DNA of 50,310 nucleotides from Streptomyces sp. ADI95-17 (GTDB lineage Bacteria; Actinomycetota; Actinomycetes; Streptomycetales; Streptomycetaceae). Numbering within the stretch: position 1 is the first letter of the stretch; every line of letters starts with the position of its first letter. Positions 17,885 through 27,113 of this stretch are shown piece by piece. Below the pieces are notes generated by a model. The model had not been told where the DNA came from, ran no database searches, and was given only the letters and a program-made list of their open reading frames with translations. The stretch is taken from NCBI RefSeq assembly GCF_003846175.1, contig NZ_ML123057.1:105918-156227 (forward strand). Reading direction: 5' to 3'. Both the position numbers and the translations under genes were made by a program.

Positions 17885-18976
17885 ATGCTTTCCAAACTGT
17901 CCGTGAGAACCGTCGTCGCCGCCCTCGCCGTCACCGGGCTGCTCGCCGCCGCGCCTTCGGCGGCGGGGAGCAGCCGGCACTCGGCCGCGGCCCCGGTTGC
18001 CACCCCCCAGTCGTCGACCTCCGGTGTCACCGTGAGGATGCCGGCCACGGTCGCCGACCGCCTCGGCACCGACCGCGAAGCACTGATAGACGCCGTCTCC
18101 ACCGACGTCCTCTCCCGGTCCCACGACGCCAAGGGCATCGCCCCGAGGGCCGCCGTCAGTAAGCTCGCCGCCGAGGGCCGCAAGGTGGTCGTCGACGTCC
18201 GCACCGTCTCGCGCGACTGGGCACGTGGCGTCGCGTACGTCGAGGCGCCGCGCACACAGCACGGCGAGCCGGAAGGCTGGCTCTACATCGCCCACCGCAA
18301 GGACGGGCGCTGGGTCGCGGGCCTCGAAGGGGACCGCGAGTTCGCCGACCAGGTGGCGAAGTCCCCACTGGTCGGCAAGGCGGAGCGGCAGACCATGACG
18401 GCATACGCACAGCGCAAGGCGACGCCGCAGAAGCAGACGTCGTCGGTGGGGATCCTGGCCAACACCAACGGGCTGCTGCTGCCCTGGATGCCCGACTACT
18501 ACATGACCCTGACCGGCGGCGCGCACTCCAGCGACGGCTCGACCGGCTACTGGAGCAGCCTCGACTTCTCCGGCGGCAACGCCAGTGGCCGGGTCCGCTC
18601 CTCCCGCGAGGGGACGGCGACCTCGATGTGCGGCGCCGGCGGCGGCTGGACCAGGGTGATCCACCCGGGCGGCTTCTCGACGGACTACTACCACATGTGG
18701 AACGCCACCTACTACAACGGGACGTCGATCGCCCGCAGCGCCCTGCTCGGCAACATCGGCACCGACACCTGCGCAGGCGGTTCCGCGACCGGAGCCCACG
18801 TGCACTGGAGCCTCCGGACGTACGACGCCAACTACGTCGGCCAGTACACCTGGCTGAACGGCCGCACCATCGGAGGCTGGACCTGGTGGAACGGCTCCGG
18901 CCAGTACACCGGCTGCGCCACCCGCTCCGGCGTCACCGCCTGCCCCGGCACGGCGCTCTACAACCGCACCAGCTGA
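17885..18976 (+). CDS. Secreted M23 metallopeptidase (lytic type)
   Basis: 363 residues. A signal peptide ends near residue 28. A pro-region (about 40-180) contains VVVDVRTVSRDWARGVAYVE. The catalytic domain resembles LasA/beta-lytic endopeptidases. Probable zinc ligands are His214 in TGGAHSS, Asp227 in SSLDFSGG and the second His of GAHVHWSL (residue 307). His270 in DYYHMWNA and His305 are the likely catalytic residues. It would cleave peptidoglycan cross-bridges outside the cell. ATG 17885 is chosen because it directly precedes the signal peptide. A strong terminator follows, closing a run of three wall hydrolases. Confidence 0.92.
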   Translation: MLSKLSVRTVVAALAVTGLLAAAPSAAGSSRHSAAAPVATPQSSTSGVTVRMPATVADRLGTDREALIDAVSTDVLSRSHDAKGIAPRAAVSKLAAEGRKVVVDVRTVSRDWARGVAYVEAPRTQHGEPEGWLYIAHRKDGRWVAGLEGDREFADQVAKSPLVGKAERQTMTAYAQRKATPQKQTSSVGILANTNGLLLPWMPDYYMTLTGGAHSSDGSTGYWSSLDFSGGNASGRVRSSREGTATSMCGAGGGWTRVIHPGGFSTDYYHMWNATYYNGTSIARSALLGNIGTDTCAGGSATGAHVHWSLRTYDANYVGQYTWLNGRTIGGWTWWNGSGQYTGCATRSGVTACPGTALYNRTS

Positions 18977-18986
18977 CAACCGCCGT

Positions 18987-19026
18987 GCGACTCCGCACCC
19001 GGCCCCACCGCCGGGTGCGGAGTCGC
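18987..19026 (+). terminator. Strong intrinsic-type hairpin after the M23 gene
   Basis: A perfect 17-bp stem (18987-19003 with 19010-19026) encloses a six-base loop, CCCACC. It begins ten bases after the M23 stop codon. There is no T tract, which is common for streptomycete hairpin terminators. Confidence 0.85.
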
Positions 19027-19147
19027 GTGGTCGAGGCTGCACCGGGGTGATCGAGTCGACGAACTCGCCGGTCCGCAGCCGGACAGCGGTGAAGCGCCTG
19101 CCTGACGGGACAGCCTGCCGGGAACGAGGACGTTTTCCAGCAGCCAT

Positions 19148-21278
19148 TGCTGCGCGGGCAAGGTCGAGGGCGAGTTCACCAAGGAGCTCAAGCGGGTCCG
19201 TGGCAAGGAGGGCATCCTGCTGCGGCTGGCGGAGGCGGCGGTTGCCGAGCCGGGCGGCACGGTCCGCAAGGTGATCTATCCGGTGGCTGGGGAGTCCACA
19301 CTGAAGGCGCTGGCGGCTGAGGCCACGGCGAATGAGGCCCGCTACCGGGCCCGGGTGCGTACGGTGCTGCGCTCGTCGTACTCGAACCACTGGCGGCGGA
19401 TGCTCTCGCCGCTGCTGAACGCGCTGGAGTTGAAGTGCAACAACACGGCCTACCGGCCGGTGATGGACGCGATCGACCTGCTGAAGCGGTATCTGGACCA
19501 GCCCATCGCCAAGGAGGGGGCGTTCTTCGACGAGGCGGAGAGGATCCCGCTGGGTGGGGTGGTGCGCGAGGAGTGGCGCAAGGCGGTCGTGGATGAGCGG
19601 GGCCGGGTGGAGCGCATCCCGTACGAGCTGTGCGTGTTGGTGGCGCTGCGGGACGCGCTGCGGCGGCGGGAGATCTGGGTGCCGGGGGGCGAACCGGTGG
19701 CGGAACCCGGAGGACGATCTGCCGCCGGACTTCGAGGACAACCGCGATGTGCACTACGACGCGATCCGCCAGCCGCAGGACCCGGAGAAGTTCATCGAGG
19801 CCCTGCAGAAGCGGCTGCGCGAGGCGCTGACCCGCTTCGACACCGCGCTGGAGCTGGGCACCACGGGCGGGGTGGACATCGTGCGCCGGCACGGTGAGCC
19901 GTGGATCAAGGTCTCGCCGCTGGGCAAGCAGGAGGAACCGGAGAACCTCGTCGCGCTGAAGGCGGAGATCGAACGCCGCTGGGGCACCATCGACCTGATC
20001 GACATCCTTAAGGAGGCCGAGTTCGCCACCGGCTTCACCGGCGAGTTCACCTCGGTCGCCACCAGGGAGGCGGTCCCGAAGGCGGTGCTGAGGCGCCGGC
20101 TGCTGCTGGTGCTGTTCGCCCTGGGCACGAACATGGGCATCAAGCGGGTTGCGGTGACCGGCAAGCACGGCGAGAGCGAGGCCGTCCTGCGCCGGGTGCG
20201 GCACCTGTTCGTCAACCGGACCAACCTGCGCGCAGCGCTGGTACGGCTGGTCAACGCCACCTTCGCTGCCCGCGATGCGGCGTGGTGGGGCGAGGGCACC
20301 GCCTGCGCAAGCGACTCGAAGAAGTTCGGCTCCTGGTCCTCGAACTTCATGACCGAGTGGCACCAGCGCTACCGCGGGCCCGGGGTGATGATCTACTGGC
20401 ACGTCGAGAAGAAGTCGCTGTGTGTCTACAGCCAGCTCAAGTCCTGCTCGGCCTCCGAGGTCGCGGCGATGATCGAGGGCGTGCTGCGGCACTGCACGGA
20501 CATGAAGATCGACCGGCAGTACACCGACACACACGGCGCCTCCATCGTCGGGTTCGCCTTCGCTCACATGCTCGGCTTCAACTTGCTGCCCAGGCTGAAG
20601 AACGTCGGCCCGGCCAGGTTGTACCGGCCGGCGGCCGGGGAGGACGAGAAGTGGCCGAACCTGGCGCCGGTGCTGTCGACCAAGACGATTGACTGGGACC
20701 TGATCCGCCAGCAGTACAACCAGATCGTGAAGTACACCACCGCCCTGCGCCTGGGCACCGCTGAGGCTGAGCAGGTCCTGCGGCGCTTCACCCGCGGCGG
20801 GCCCAAGCACCCCACCTACCGGGCGATTGAGGAACTCGGCCGGGCGGTGCGGACGGCGTTCATCTGCGACTACCTCGCCGACGCCGACCTGCGGCGCGAG
20901 ATCAACGACGGTCTCCAGGTCGTGGAGAACTGGAACAGCGCCAACCACGACCTGTTCTACGGCAAGGACGGCGGCCTGACCGGCTCCGACAAGGAGTCCC
21001 AGGAAGTGTCCATGCTCGCCTTGCACCTGCTCCAGTCCGCGTTGGTGCACGTCAACACCCTGCTGCTTCAGGACATCCTGAGCGAGGAGAAGTGGCAGAG
21101 AACGCTCACCCACGCCGACCGGCGGGCACTGTCCCCGCTGTTCTGGACTCACGCGAACCCCTACGGCCGGTCCGAGCTGGACATGAACTCCCACCTCGAC
21201 CTCGCCGCCGCGGCGGCGGCCACGGTGCCCGGCCCCCGCACTGACATTTGGACGAAGAAGGCCGGGCCCCCCGCTTGA
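19148..21278 (+). pseudogene. tnpA: Tn3-family transposase, N-truncated and frameshifted
   Basis: About 710 codons remain of a protein that normally has about 1000. The open frame begins near KVEGEFTKELKRVRGKEGIL without a start, so the N-terminus is lost. A frameshift near 19690 separates REIWVPGGEPV from the rest, which runs from EDDLPPDFEDNRDVHY to the end. The core is well kept: CASDSKKFGSWSSNFMTEWH, GVMIYWHVEKKSLCVYSQLK, YTDTHGASIVGFAFAHMLGF with LLPRLKNVG, and ENWNSANHDLFYGKDG with the last acidic residue. It replicates Tn3-type elements through a cointegrate. A serine resolvase gene lies 2 kb downstream. Inactive unless the shift is a sequencing error. Confidence 0.9.
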
Positions 21279-21340
21279 GCACGACGGGGAGCACCGGCGT
21301 CAGGTGTTCGTGAGCAGCGCCAAAACGGCCGTCTCCGTGA

Positions 21341-22642
21341 CTACACGCGTTTCGTCCCCGAATCCTGCGGCAGCGAGTCCTCCGTCCTGTCGTGGGGAGA
21401 ACCAGTACGGTCCATCTGCCTCCAGGCCGGGAAGATCACCGGACACAGCGTGGCGAGGAGATACGCACCACCAACCGCCAGCAGCGAGAAGGGCAGGCCG
21501 ACCGAGTCCACGAGGAAGCCCGCGGCCAGTCCGCCCAGCGGAGTGACCAGCTGGACCGAGGCCGTTGTCGCGCTCAGCACGCGGCTGCGTAGTTCCTCCG
21601 GCACCGTCTCATACGTCACGGTGGCCATGATGGGGTTGAGTACGCCGAAGGCGAGACCCTCTACCGCCATGGTCAGGGCCAGCGGGGTGAAGGTGTCGGT
21701 GAAGGCGGCCACCACGAAGCGCGGCAGGCCCCCGATGAGAAAGGCGATCGTGAACACGGGCCACCGCCGAAAGCGGCTGCCCACCACCCCATAGACCAGC
21801 GCCCCCGTGAGAGCGCAGATCCCGAACGCCGCGTTCAGCAGACCGAGATCGACGGCACCATCAAGCTCCTCACGGGCATGCACGGGCAGGAGCACGGCGC
21901 TCCATCCCTGGTCGAGGCCCCTGGTGACCAGCGTCATCAGGCACAGGCCCAGCAGCAGCGGCGTGGCCGCCAGGAAGCGATAGCCTTCCGCGAGTTCACG
22001 ACGGTAGGCCCGCAGCGACGTCGGCTCGGCCCGTCGTTGGGGCTGTGCCTCGGGCAGGCCGCGCACTCCGAACGCGAACAGTGGCGCGGCCACGGCGAAG
22101 GTCGCGGCATCTACCAACAGGACGTTCTCGGCTCCGAGTACGGCGATCAGCGCACCTCCGAGAGCGGATGCCGTCAGCGCCGCACAGCGTGCCGCACCGT
22201 CGTACAGCCCGGCGGCCCTGGTCAGCGGCATTCCTGCGCGTTCGGCGAGCGTGGGCAACAGGACGCCGCGAGCGGTTCCACCCGGCGCACGGAACAGCCC
22301 TGTCAGCGCCATCAGCACGCACAGCATCCAGAACTGCAGGATGTCGGCGAACTGCAGCAGCGGGATCGCCGCAACCGCGATCCCGCAGGCGAGATCCGAG
22401 GCGACGCTCACCCGCCGTCGGCCCATCCGGTCGATGACCGGACCGCTGACGAGCGCAGCGAACACTGCGGGCAGCAATGTGCAGAACGCCACGATCCCGG
22501 CCTTGGCGGCACTGCCCGTGCTCTGCAGCACGAACCACGGCACGCCCATGTACGTGAGGCAATTCCCTGCGATCGAAACGAGGTTGGCGGCAAGAACTGT
22601 TGCCAGAGGACGGCGATCAACCGTCCCGAAGTCTTCGGACAC
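21341..22642 (-). CDS. MFS exporter
   Basis: 433 residues with about 12 transmembrane helices. Motif A appears as VSGPVIDRMGRRRVSVASDL after helix 2. The loop PVFTIAFLIGGLPRF and the C-terminal half with LSATTASVQLVTPLGGLAAG resemble the macrolide-efflux and EntS-like MFS group. GTG 22642 has GGGAGA about eight bases upstream. It lies on the minus strand between a Tn3-type transposase and a resolvase gene, both on the plus strand, so it may be Tn3 passenger cargo. The substrate is unknown. Confidence 0.9.
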   Translation of the reverse strand: MSEDFGTVDRRPLATVLAANLVSIAGNCLTYMGVPWFVLQSTGSAAKAGIVAFCTLLPAVFAALVSGPVIDRMGRRRVSVASDLACGIAVAAIPLLQFADILQFWMLCVLMALTGLFRAPGGTARGVLLPTLAERAGMPLTRAAGLYDGAARCAALTASALGGALIAVLGAENVLLVDAATFAVAAPLFAFGVRGLPEAQPQRRAEPTSLRAYRRELAEGYRFLAATPLLLGLCLMTLVTRGLDQGWSAVLLPVHAREELDGAVDLGLLNAAFGICALTGALVYGVVGSRFRRWPVFTIAFLIGGLPRFVVAAFTDTFTPLALTMAVEGLAFGVLNPIMATVTYETVPEELRSRVLSATTASVQLVTPLGGLAAGFLVDSVGLPFSLLAVGGAYLLATLCPVIFPAWRQMDRTGSPHDRTEDSLPQDSGTKRV

Positions 22643-23239
22643 TACGGTGGTCTCCCATAAGGGGAAGCGCCCACCGTGAAGGAAGCAGGTCAGCCGGTGG
22701 GCGAAGCGAAGTGGTCAGCGTCTGGCGCGCATGGCGAGGCGCACCGCGATGCGGTGTTCACAAGCAGCGCCTCCAACACTTCGCCGGGATGACCACCCGG
22801 CACCACCACGCATTGTGACGTCGGGCACCGGCCCTCCGCAACGACGATCCGTTGCAATGGGTGAGTTCACACAGGTAATTGATCGAGTTGCGCCCATGAG
22901 GACAGATCTGCTGACCATCTGGATCTCGGAGCGCCGTGCTTCAACACGCTAGGAAGAAAAACACCTACTCGGTGAGCGGGCGCGAGCACGGCGCGGTCGC
23001 TGATGCGCGGCTCCTCATTGCGAAGCTCGAACAGATGGCCGCGACATCGGCCGTCCACCCGTGGTGATCTTCCCCGACCATGAGCAAGAGCCACTCTCAC
23101 AAACGGCCCTTTGCCGGAGCAAGATCGAAAGCAGGTCGCCAAACCCCCGTTGATCTTGGATGGGTTCGCAGAACACGTTCTCACTCAAAAGCGGGACGGA
23201 CCCCCTTCTGAGACTTGCGTTGTGCGAAAATCCGGGCCT
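22643..23239. other. Intergenic region before the resolvase gene
   Basis: No gene is supported; open frames here are short or antisense. In Tn3-type elements the res site lies next to the resolvase start, so 23080-23239 is where it would be expected. It contains CCCCCTTCTGAGACTTGCG at 23201-23219, which resembles Tn3-type end or site sequences only loosely. Confidence 0.35.
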
Positions 23240-24250
23240 ATGACGGACCCTCAGCAGCCCTCCCCGGCCGACCGGTCGGACGCCGACGACATCGAACAGC
23301 ACACCTGCCCGAAGTGTGATGCACAGCCCGGCTCGCCGTGCCGCTCGCGCGGCGGCGCGGTCGCCTCCGCCTACCACACCCGCCGCTTCACCCAGGTGCC
23401 CCGGCTGAAGAAGGCGCTGCGCGTGCCCACCCCGACCGACCGCAGCCCGGGCCGCCCGTGGCGCCCGGGCACCCCGCCGCCGGCGCCGATCGACCCGGAC
23501 CTGCCGAGCGCGGACATCCGCATCGGCTACGCGAGGTGCTCGACGCTCGGGCAGGAACTCGACTCCCAGCTCGACGCGCTCAGTAAGCACGGCATCCTTC
23601 GGGACAAGATCTTCAGCGAGAAGATCAGCACCCGGGTACGAGTCCGCCCCCGGTTCGAGGAGGCGTTGCGGACCGCGCGCGAGGTCAAGGCACACGCCCC
23701 GCACTGCCGCGTCATCTTCACCGTGTACGAGATGAAGCGCCTCGGCCGCGACGCCGCCGAACTCACCGCGTTGGCTGACCACCTCACCGCCCACGGCCTG
23801 ATCCTGGAGATGCTCGCCGGGCCGCTGCCCGGCATCTACGACCCCACCGGGCCCGGCAAGCTGCTGTTCGCCTTCTTCGCCGCGATGGCGGAGACCGAGC
23901 GGGAGAACATCCGGGAGTCGACGCTGGAGGGGCTCGACACTGCGGCCCGCAAGGGCAAGCACGGCGGCCGGCCGCCGGTGATCACCGACGACATGCTGCA
24001 CACCGTGCTCCGCCGCCGGACGAATGGCGAATCGGTCGAGCAGATCCAGCCCGACCTGGTCATCCACACCGGCAAGCGCAAGGGCCAGAATCCCTCGGTC
24101 GCGAGCATCTACCGGGCGCTCGCCGAGAACGCCAAGCGCGAGGCGTACCCGGAAGCCGTCGAGGCCGCGCACGCCGGCTTCGCCGCCCTCCAGGCAGCCG
24201 ACGAAGTCCCCGGACCCCGCCTCGCTCTCCCTGATCGAGCGGCACTCTGA
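23240..24250 (+). CDS. Serine recombinase (resolvase) with N-terminal zinc finger
   Basis: 336 residues. The first 45 contain a small zinc-binding motif with Cys23, Cys26 and Cys34 (CPKCDAQPGSPCRSRGG), a head known in actinobacterial Tn3-type resolvases. The resolvase catalytic domain begins at DIRIGYARCSTLGQELDSQL, with the nucleophile Ser101. It continues with VIFTVYEMKRLGRDAAELTA, carrying the Arg of the active site, and LLFAFFAAMAETERENIRE. A C-terminal HTH of the form SVASIYRALAENAKREAYPE completes it. ATG 23240 is a natural start. It would resolve cointegrates made by the Tn3 transposase at 19148-21278, which is broken. Confidence 0.9.
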   Translation: MTDPQQPSPADRSDADDIEQHTCPKCDAQPGSPCRSRGGAVASAYHTRRFTQVPRLKKALRVPTPTDRSPGRPWRPGTPPPAPIDPDLPSADIRIGYARCSTLGQELDSQLDALSKHGILRDKIFSEKISTRVRVRPRFEEALRTAREVKAHAPHCRVIFTVYEMKRLGRDAAELTALADHLTAHGLILEMLAGPLPGIYDPTGPGKLLFAFFAAMAETERENIRESTLEGLDTAARKGKHGGRPPVITDDMLHTVLRRRTNGESVEQIQPDLVIHTGKRKGQNPSVASIYRALAENAKREAYPEAVEAAHAGFAALQAADEVPGPRLALPDRAAL

Positions 24251-24463
24251 TCACAGAGAGCTACTTGTCACTTCGCGGCAGCTTCGGGAGAACAGGGCCT
24301 CAGAGAGGGGTCGGCGAAGGCACCGAGACACCCGCCCCGGCCCCCTTACTGGGGCGCGCTCGCCTCGGAATCACCTTTTCGACGCCGGTCTCTCTTGACG
24401 AACTACACGATCTTTTAGGCGACTTGATTCTACCTGCCCTTGTTCCCAGGAGGTGAGCCATGT

Positions 24464-24829
24464 CTACCTCGCGGTGATGTTGGAGGCGGGTCGGCCGGTT
24501 TCCCAGATGTTGACTGCGGCGCCGCCTCCGGAGCCTGGCTCCGCGCGTATCAGCCAGCGACGACCCGAAGACGCACCCCCAACCTTCTCTCTTCGCCGCC
24601 TCCAGCCCGTATCAGAGAGGCCGAGGACATCGGCGATCGCCGCGATGGTCGGGAGGGCAGGGGTGGGCACGCGGCCTGACTCGATCTTCCGGAGGGTCTC
24701 CGGTGGGACACGTGCACCGAGCGCGGTTTCGAGCATCGAGCGCTTTTCCCTGGCCCGACGCAGGAGGGCACCAACGCTGTCCGCGTTCGACCTCTGCGGG
24801 AGTATCCGACGCCCTGACCATGACCTCAA
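24464..24829 (-). CDS. Xre-type HTH regulator, possibly degenerate
   Basis: About 121 residues. The HTH part is VGALLRRAREKRSMLETALG, ARVPPETLRKIESGRVPTPA, then PTIAAIADVLGLSD, matching short Xre regulators. Compared with those, two or three residues seem missing between the two recognition helices (ALGARV-PPETLRKIE). The only starts in this frame are TTG at 24829 or codons farther upstream that run into the opposite gene. An ATG nearby lies in another frame. A frameshift near the start is therefore possible. It is divergent from a methionine aminopeptidase gene with a repeated sequence between them, a pairing that suggests local control. Confidence 0.55.
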   Translation of the reverse strand: MRSWSGRRILPQRSNADSVGALLRRAREKRSMLETALGARVPPETLRKIESGRVPTPALPTIAAIADVLGLSDTGWRRRREKVGGASSGRRWLIRAEPGSGGGAAVNIWETGRPASNITAR

Positions 24830-24838
24830 TTCAAGTAC

Positions 24839-24866
24839 CGGTATAGTAATGACGGTATAGTTATTG
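24839..24866. promoter_or_regulatory. Tandem 14-bp repeats between xre and map, probable operator
   Basis: CGGTATAGTAATGA (24839-24852) is followed directly by CGGTATAGTTATTG (24853-24866), with 11 of 14 bases equal. The repeats are AT-rich against the background, and each contains TATAGT, a good -10 hexamer for the plus strand. They sit between the divergent Xre and aminopeptidase genes, where a regulator would bind. The operator role is inferred. Confidence 0.55.
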
Positions 24867-24887
24867 GTTGCATGAGAAGGGCGCCGC

Positions 24888-25670
24888 ATGATCGAGATCC
24901 TCAACCCCACTCTGCTGGCCCGGGCAAAAACCACCGGCGCCCTGGTCGGTGACATCCTGCAGAGGCTGAAGAGCCGTAGCACGATCGGCACGAACCTTCT
25001 GGACATCGACCGGTGGGCCGAGAAAATGATCGTCGAGGCGGGAGCGTCGTCCTGTTACGTCGACTACGCGCCGTCCTTCGGACGCGGCCCGTTCGGCCAC
25101 TACATCTGCACGGCCGTCAACGACGCCGTGCTCCACGGGCGGCCATACGACTACGCGCTCGCCGACGGCGATCTGCTGACCCTCGACCTCGCCGTCTCCA
25201 AAGGCGGAGTCGCCGCGGACGCTGCCATCAGCTTCATCGTGGGCAACACAAAGCCCCCGGAGAGCGTCGCGATGATCAGCGCGACCGAACGCGCGCTGGC
25301 CGCAGGGATCGCCGCCGCCGGCCCCGGGGCTCGTGTCGGCGACATCTCCCATGCCATCGGCACGGTCCTCAGTGAGGCGGGGTACCCGATCAACACCGAG
25401 TTCGGAGGTCATGGCATCGGATCAACGATGCACCAGGACCCGCACGTTGCGAACACCGGACGGCCTGGCCGTGGATACAAACTGCGCCCTGGGCTGCTGC
25501 TGGCACTGGAGCCATGGGTCATGGCGGACACCGCTCAGCTCGTCACTGACGCCGACGGGTGGACGCTCCGAAGTGCGACGGGCTGTCGGACAGCACACAG
25601 CGAGCACACGATCGCTATCACCGACGACGGAGCCGAAATCCTCACCTTGCCGAAGCAAGCGCAGCCGTGA
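24888..25670 (+). CDS. map: Type I methionine aminopeptidase
   Basis: 260 residues of the M24 pita-bread fold, removing N-terminal Met from new proteins in the cytosol. Metal ligands are Asp100 (LLTLDLAV), Asp111 (GVAADAAISF), His175 (EFGGHGIGSTMHQDP), Glu208 (LLLALEPW) and Glu239 (TAHSEHTIAI). The substrate His is probably in GPFGHYICTAVNDAVLHG, around residue 71. The length equals the family norm. ATG 24888 lies 21 bases after the tandem repeat operator, with AGAAGGG upstream. It is an accessory copy, since it stands next to an Xre regulator and not in the ribosomal-protein operon. A strong terminator follows. Confidence 0.93.
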   Translation: MIEILNPTLLARAKTTGALVGDILQRLKSRSTIGTNLLDIDRWAEKMIVEAGASSCYVDYAPSFGRGPFGHYICTAVNDAVLHGRPYDYALADGDLLTLDLAVSKGGVAADAAISFIVGNTKPPESVAMISATERALAAGIAAAGPGARVGDISHAIGTVLSEAGYPINTEFGGHGIGSTMHQDPHVANTGRPGRGYKLRPGLLLALEPWVMADTAQLVTDADGWTLRSATGCRTAHSEHTIAITDDGAEILTLPKQAQP

Positions 25671-25728
25671 GGTCGCAGCCCCCGTGTTTCCGGGATCCCG
25701 GCGCCGTCGAGGACGAAGAGGGCTGAAA

Positions 25729-25756
25729 GGCCTCGGCGTCGATCGACGCCGAGGCC
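25729..25756 (+). terminator. Perfect 28-bp palindrome terminator after map
   Basis: GGCCTCGGCGTC (25729-25740) pairs with GACGCCGAGGCC (25745-25756) around GATC. It starts 59 bases after the map stop. It also stands before the minus-strand remnants, so it could end transcription from both sides. Confidence 0.8.
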
Positions 25757-25813
25757 CTGTGGTGCCCAGGAAGCGGCCCGCGCGGCAATGCCACCCCGAC
25801 GCGCGTCCGTCAG

Positions 25814-26340
25814 CTAGAACAGCGCATCAGCGCGGGTGGTGAGGCAGTCGCGGGTGTGCCGGACTTCGCGCAGGGCCGGGTATGCGGGCCGGGCGTCCGC
25901 GTCACCGGCCGGCAGGTCGGTTTCGGCGGTGCAGGGCAGGCGGAGACAGGCGCAGAGGACGTGGGTGAAGATTTGCACCGCGTACCCCAATGCCGGGCAC
26001 CGGCGCCTCGCTGACATGTTCGAGGCGGCCGTCGGCGAGCCAGAGGACCTGGACCTTGTCGACGCCCAGGTCGGCGGTCGCGAGGAACCGGCCCCGCGGA
26101 TCGAAGACGACGGCGTGGGGATGGTTCGACTCCTGGCGTGCGTGCGGGCCGCTGCCGGTGTTCCGCACCGTGTGACTCGCAGGGCCGAGTCGCCCGTCCT
26201 CGTGGACCGGGAGCACGGCGTACTCACCGCCGTAGTGGCTCGCGACCACCACGTGCTGTCCGTCCGGGGCGACCGCGAGATGGGCGCAGCCACGTAGGCG
26301 TACACCGTTGGGACTGCCACGTGCTGTCTCCCTATCCTGC
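25814..26340 (-). pseudogene. Lactonase-family (6-phosphogluconolactonase-like) fragment
   Basis: The minus-strand frame shows beta-propeller blades of the YbhE-like lactonase family: GCAHLAVAPDGQHVVVASHY, then EYAVLPVHEDGRLG, and NHPHAVVFDPRGRFLATADL with GVDKVQVLWLADGRL. Full members have about 340-380 residues; only about 110 remain. Upstream the frame is fused to the C-terminus of an SDR protein. Downstream, after APVPGIG, the frame 25814-25980 reads AETDLPAGDADARPAYPALR to a stop, which looks coding but is from an unrecognised protein. Both ends are deletion junctions. Confidence 0.65.
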
Positions 26341-26344
26341 CGGC

Positions 26345-27113
26345 CGGGCGGACCCTGATTCGTCGCCTTGGCGGGGGTGGGCATCAGGGCGTTCCACAGG
26401 GCGGTGGCCTTGCCTCGGTTGCGGGCGGTCAGCTCTTCCAGGTACCAGTCCTGGCCGAGGAGCTGTTTCACGCGCGGGATGGCCTCGCCGTCGGGGCCGC
26501 TGTAGTAGTGGACCTTCTTGGTGTCGCCGTCGGTGACCATGCGGAACATCACCTCGGCGGTGAGGGCCGGGTCGGAGCGGACCAGGTTCAGCGAGGCGAA
26601 GGCGTTCCAGGAGGCGGTGTACTCCTGTGGGACGTTCTCGGCGCGGTCGACCTTGCTGAAGATCTTGGTCTCGTGGCTGCCGGGGTGCAGCGCCTTGACC
26701 TGGACGCCGAACTCGGCCAGTTCCGCGTGCAAGCCCTCGCTGAGCGAGGCGACGGCGGCCTTCGACGCCTGGTACACCGAGGTGTACGGGAATCCCGCGT
26801 CGGCGCTGATGGAGCTGACGTTGACGATGACGCCTGAGCGCTGCTTGCGGAAGATCGGGATGACCGTCTTGTTCAGTGCGATCAGCCCGAAGACGTTGGT
26901 CTGGAACTGCCGGTGGGCCTGGTCCATCGTGGTCGCTTCCAGTGGGCCGCCCTGGAAATAGCCAGCGTTGTTGATCAGCGCGTCCAGGCGGCCGAACTGG
27001 GACAGCGCGAGATCACCGAAGCCCAGGTCGGCGTCCTCGTCGTCGACGTCCAGCAGGAGCGTCCTGACGTTGTCCAGCTCGGCGTGCGCGCCCAGGTCCG
27101 ATTCCTTGCGGAC
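26345..27113 (-). pseudogene. SDR oxidoreductase lacking its N-terminus
   Basis: The open frame encodes most of a classical short-chain dehydrogenase. Visible are GRLDALINNAGYFQGGPLEA (NNAG motif), SGVIVNVSSISADAGFPYTS (catalytic Ser) and YQASKAAVASLSEGLHAELA (YxxxK). The C-terminal segment DTKKVHYYSGPDGEAIPRVK is typical of this subgroup. The glycine-rich NAD(P)-binding start (TGxxxGIG), about 45 residues, is missing. In its place the sequence runs directly into a TetR gene on the other strand near 27113. The C-terminus is fused to a lactonase fragment. It cannot bind cofactor normally and is counted as broken. Confidence 0.82.

Noticed and set aside
17690..21194. Two minus-strand frames of over 660 codons opposite the M23 peptidase and the Tn3 transposase
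   Set aside because: Compositional bias only. The plus strand has signal peptides, zinc motifs and transposase motifs.
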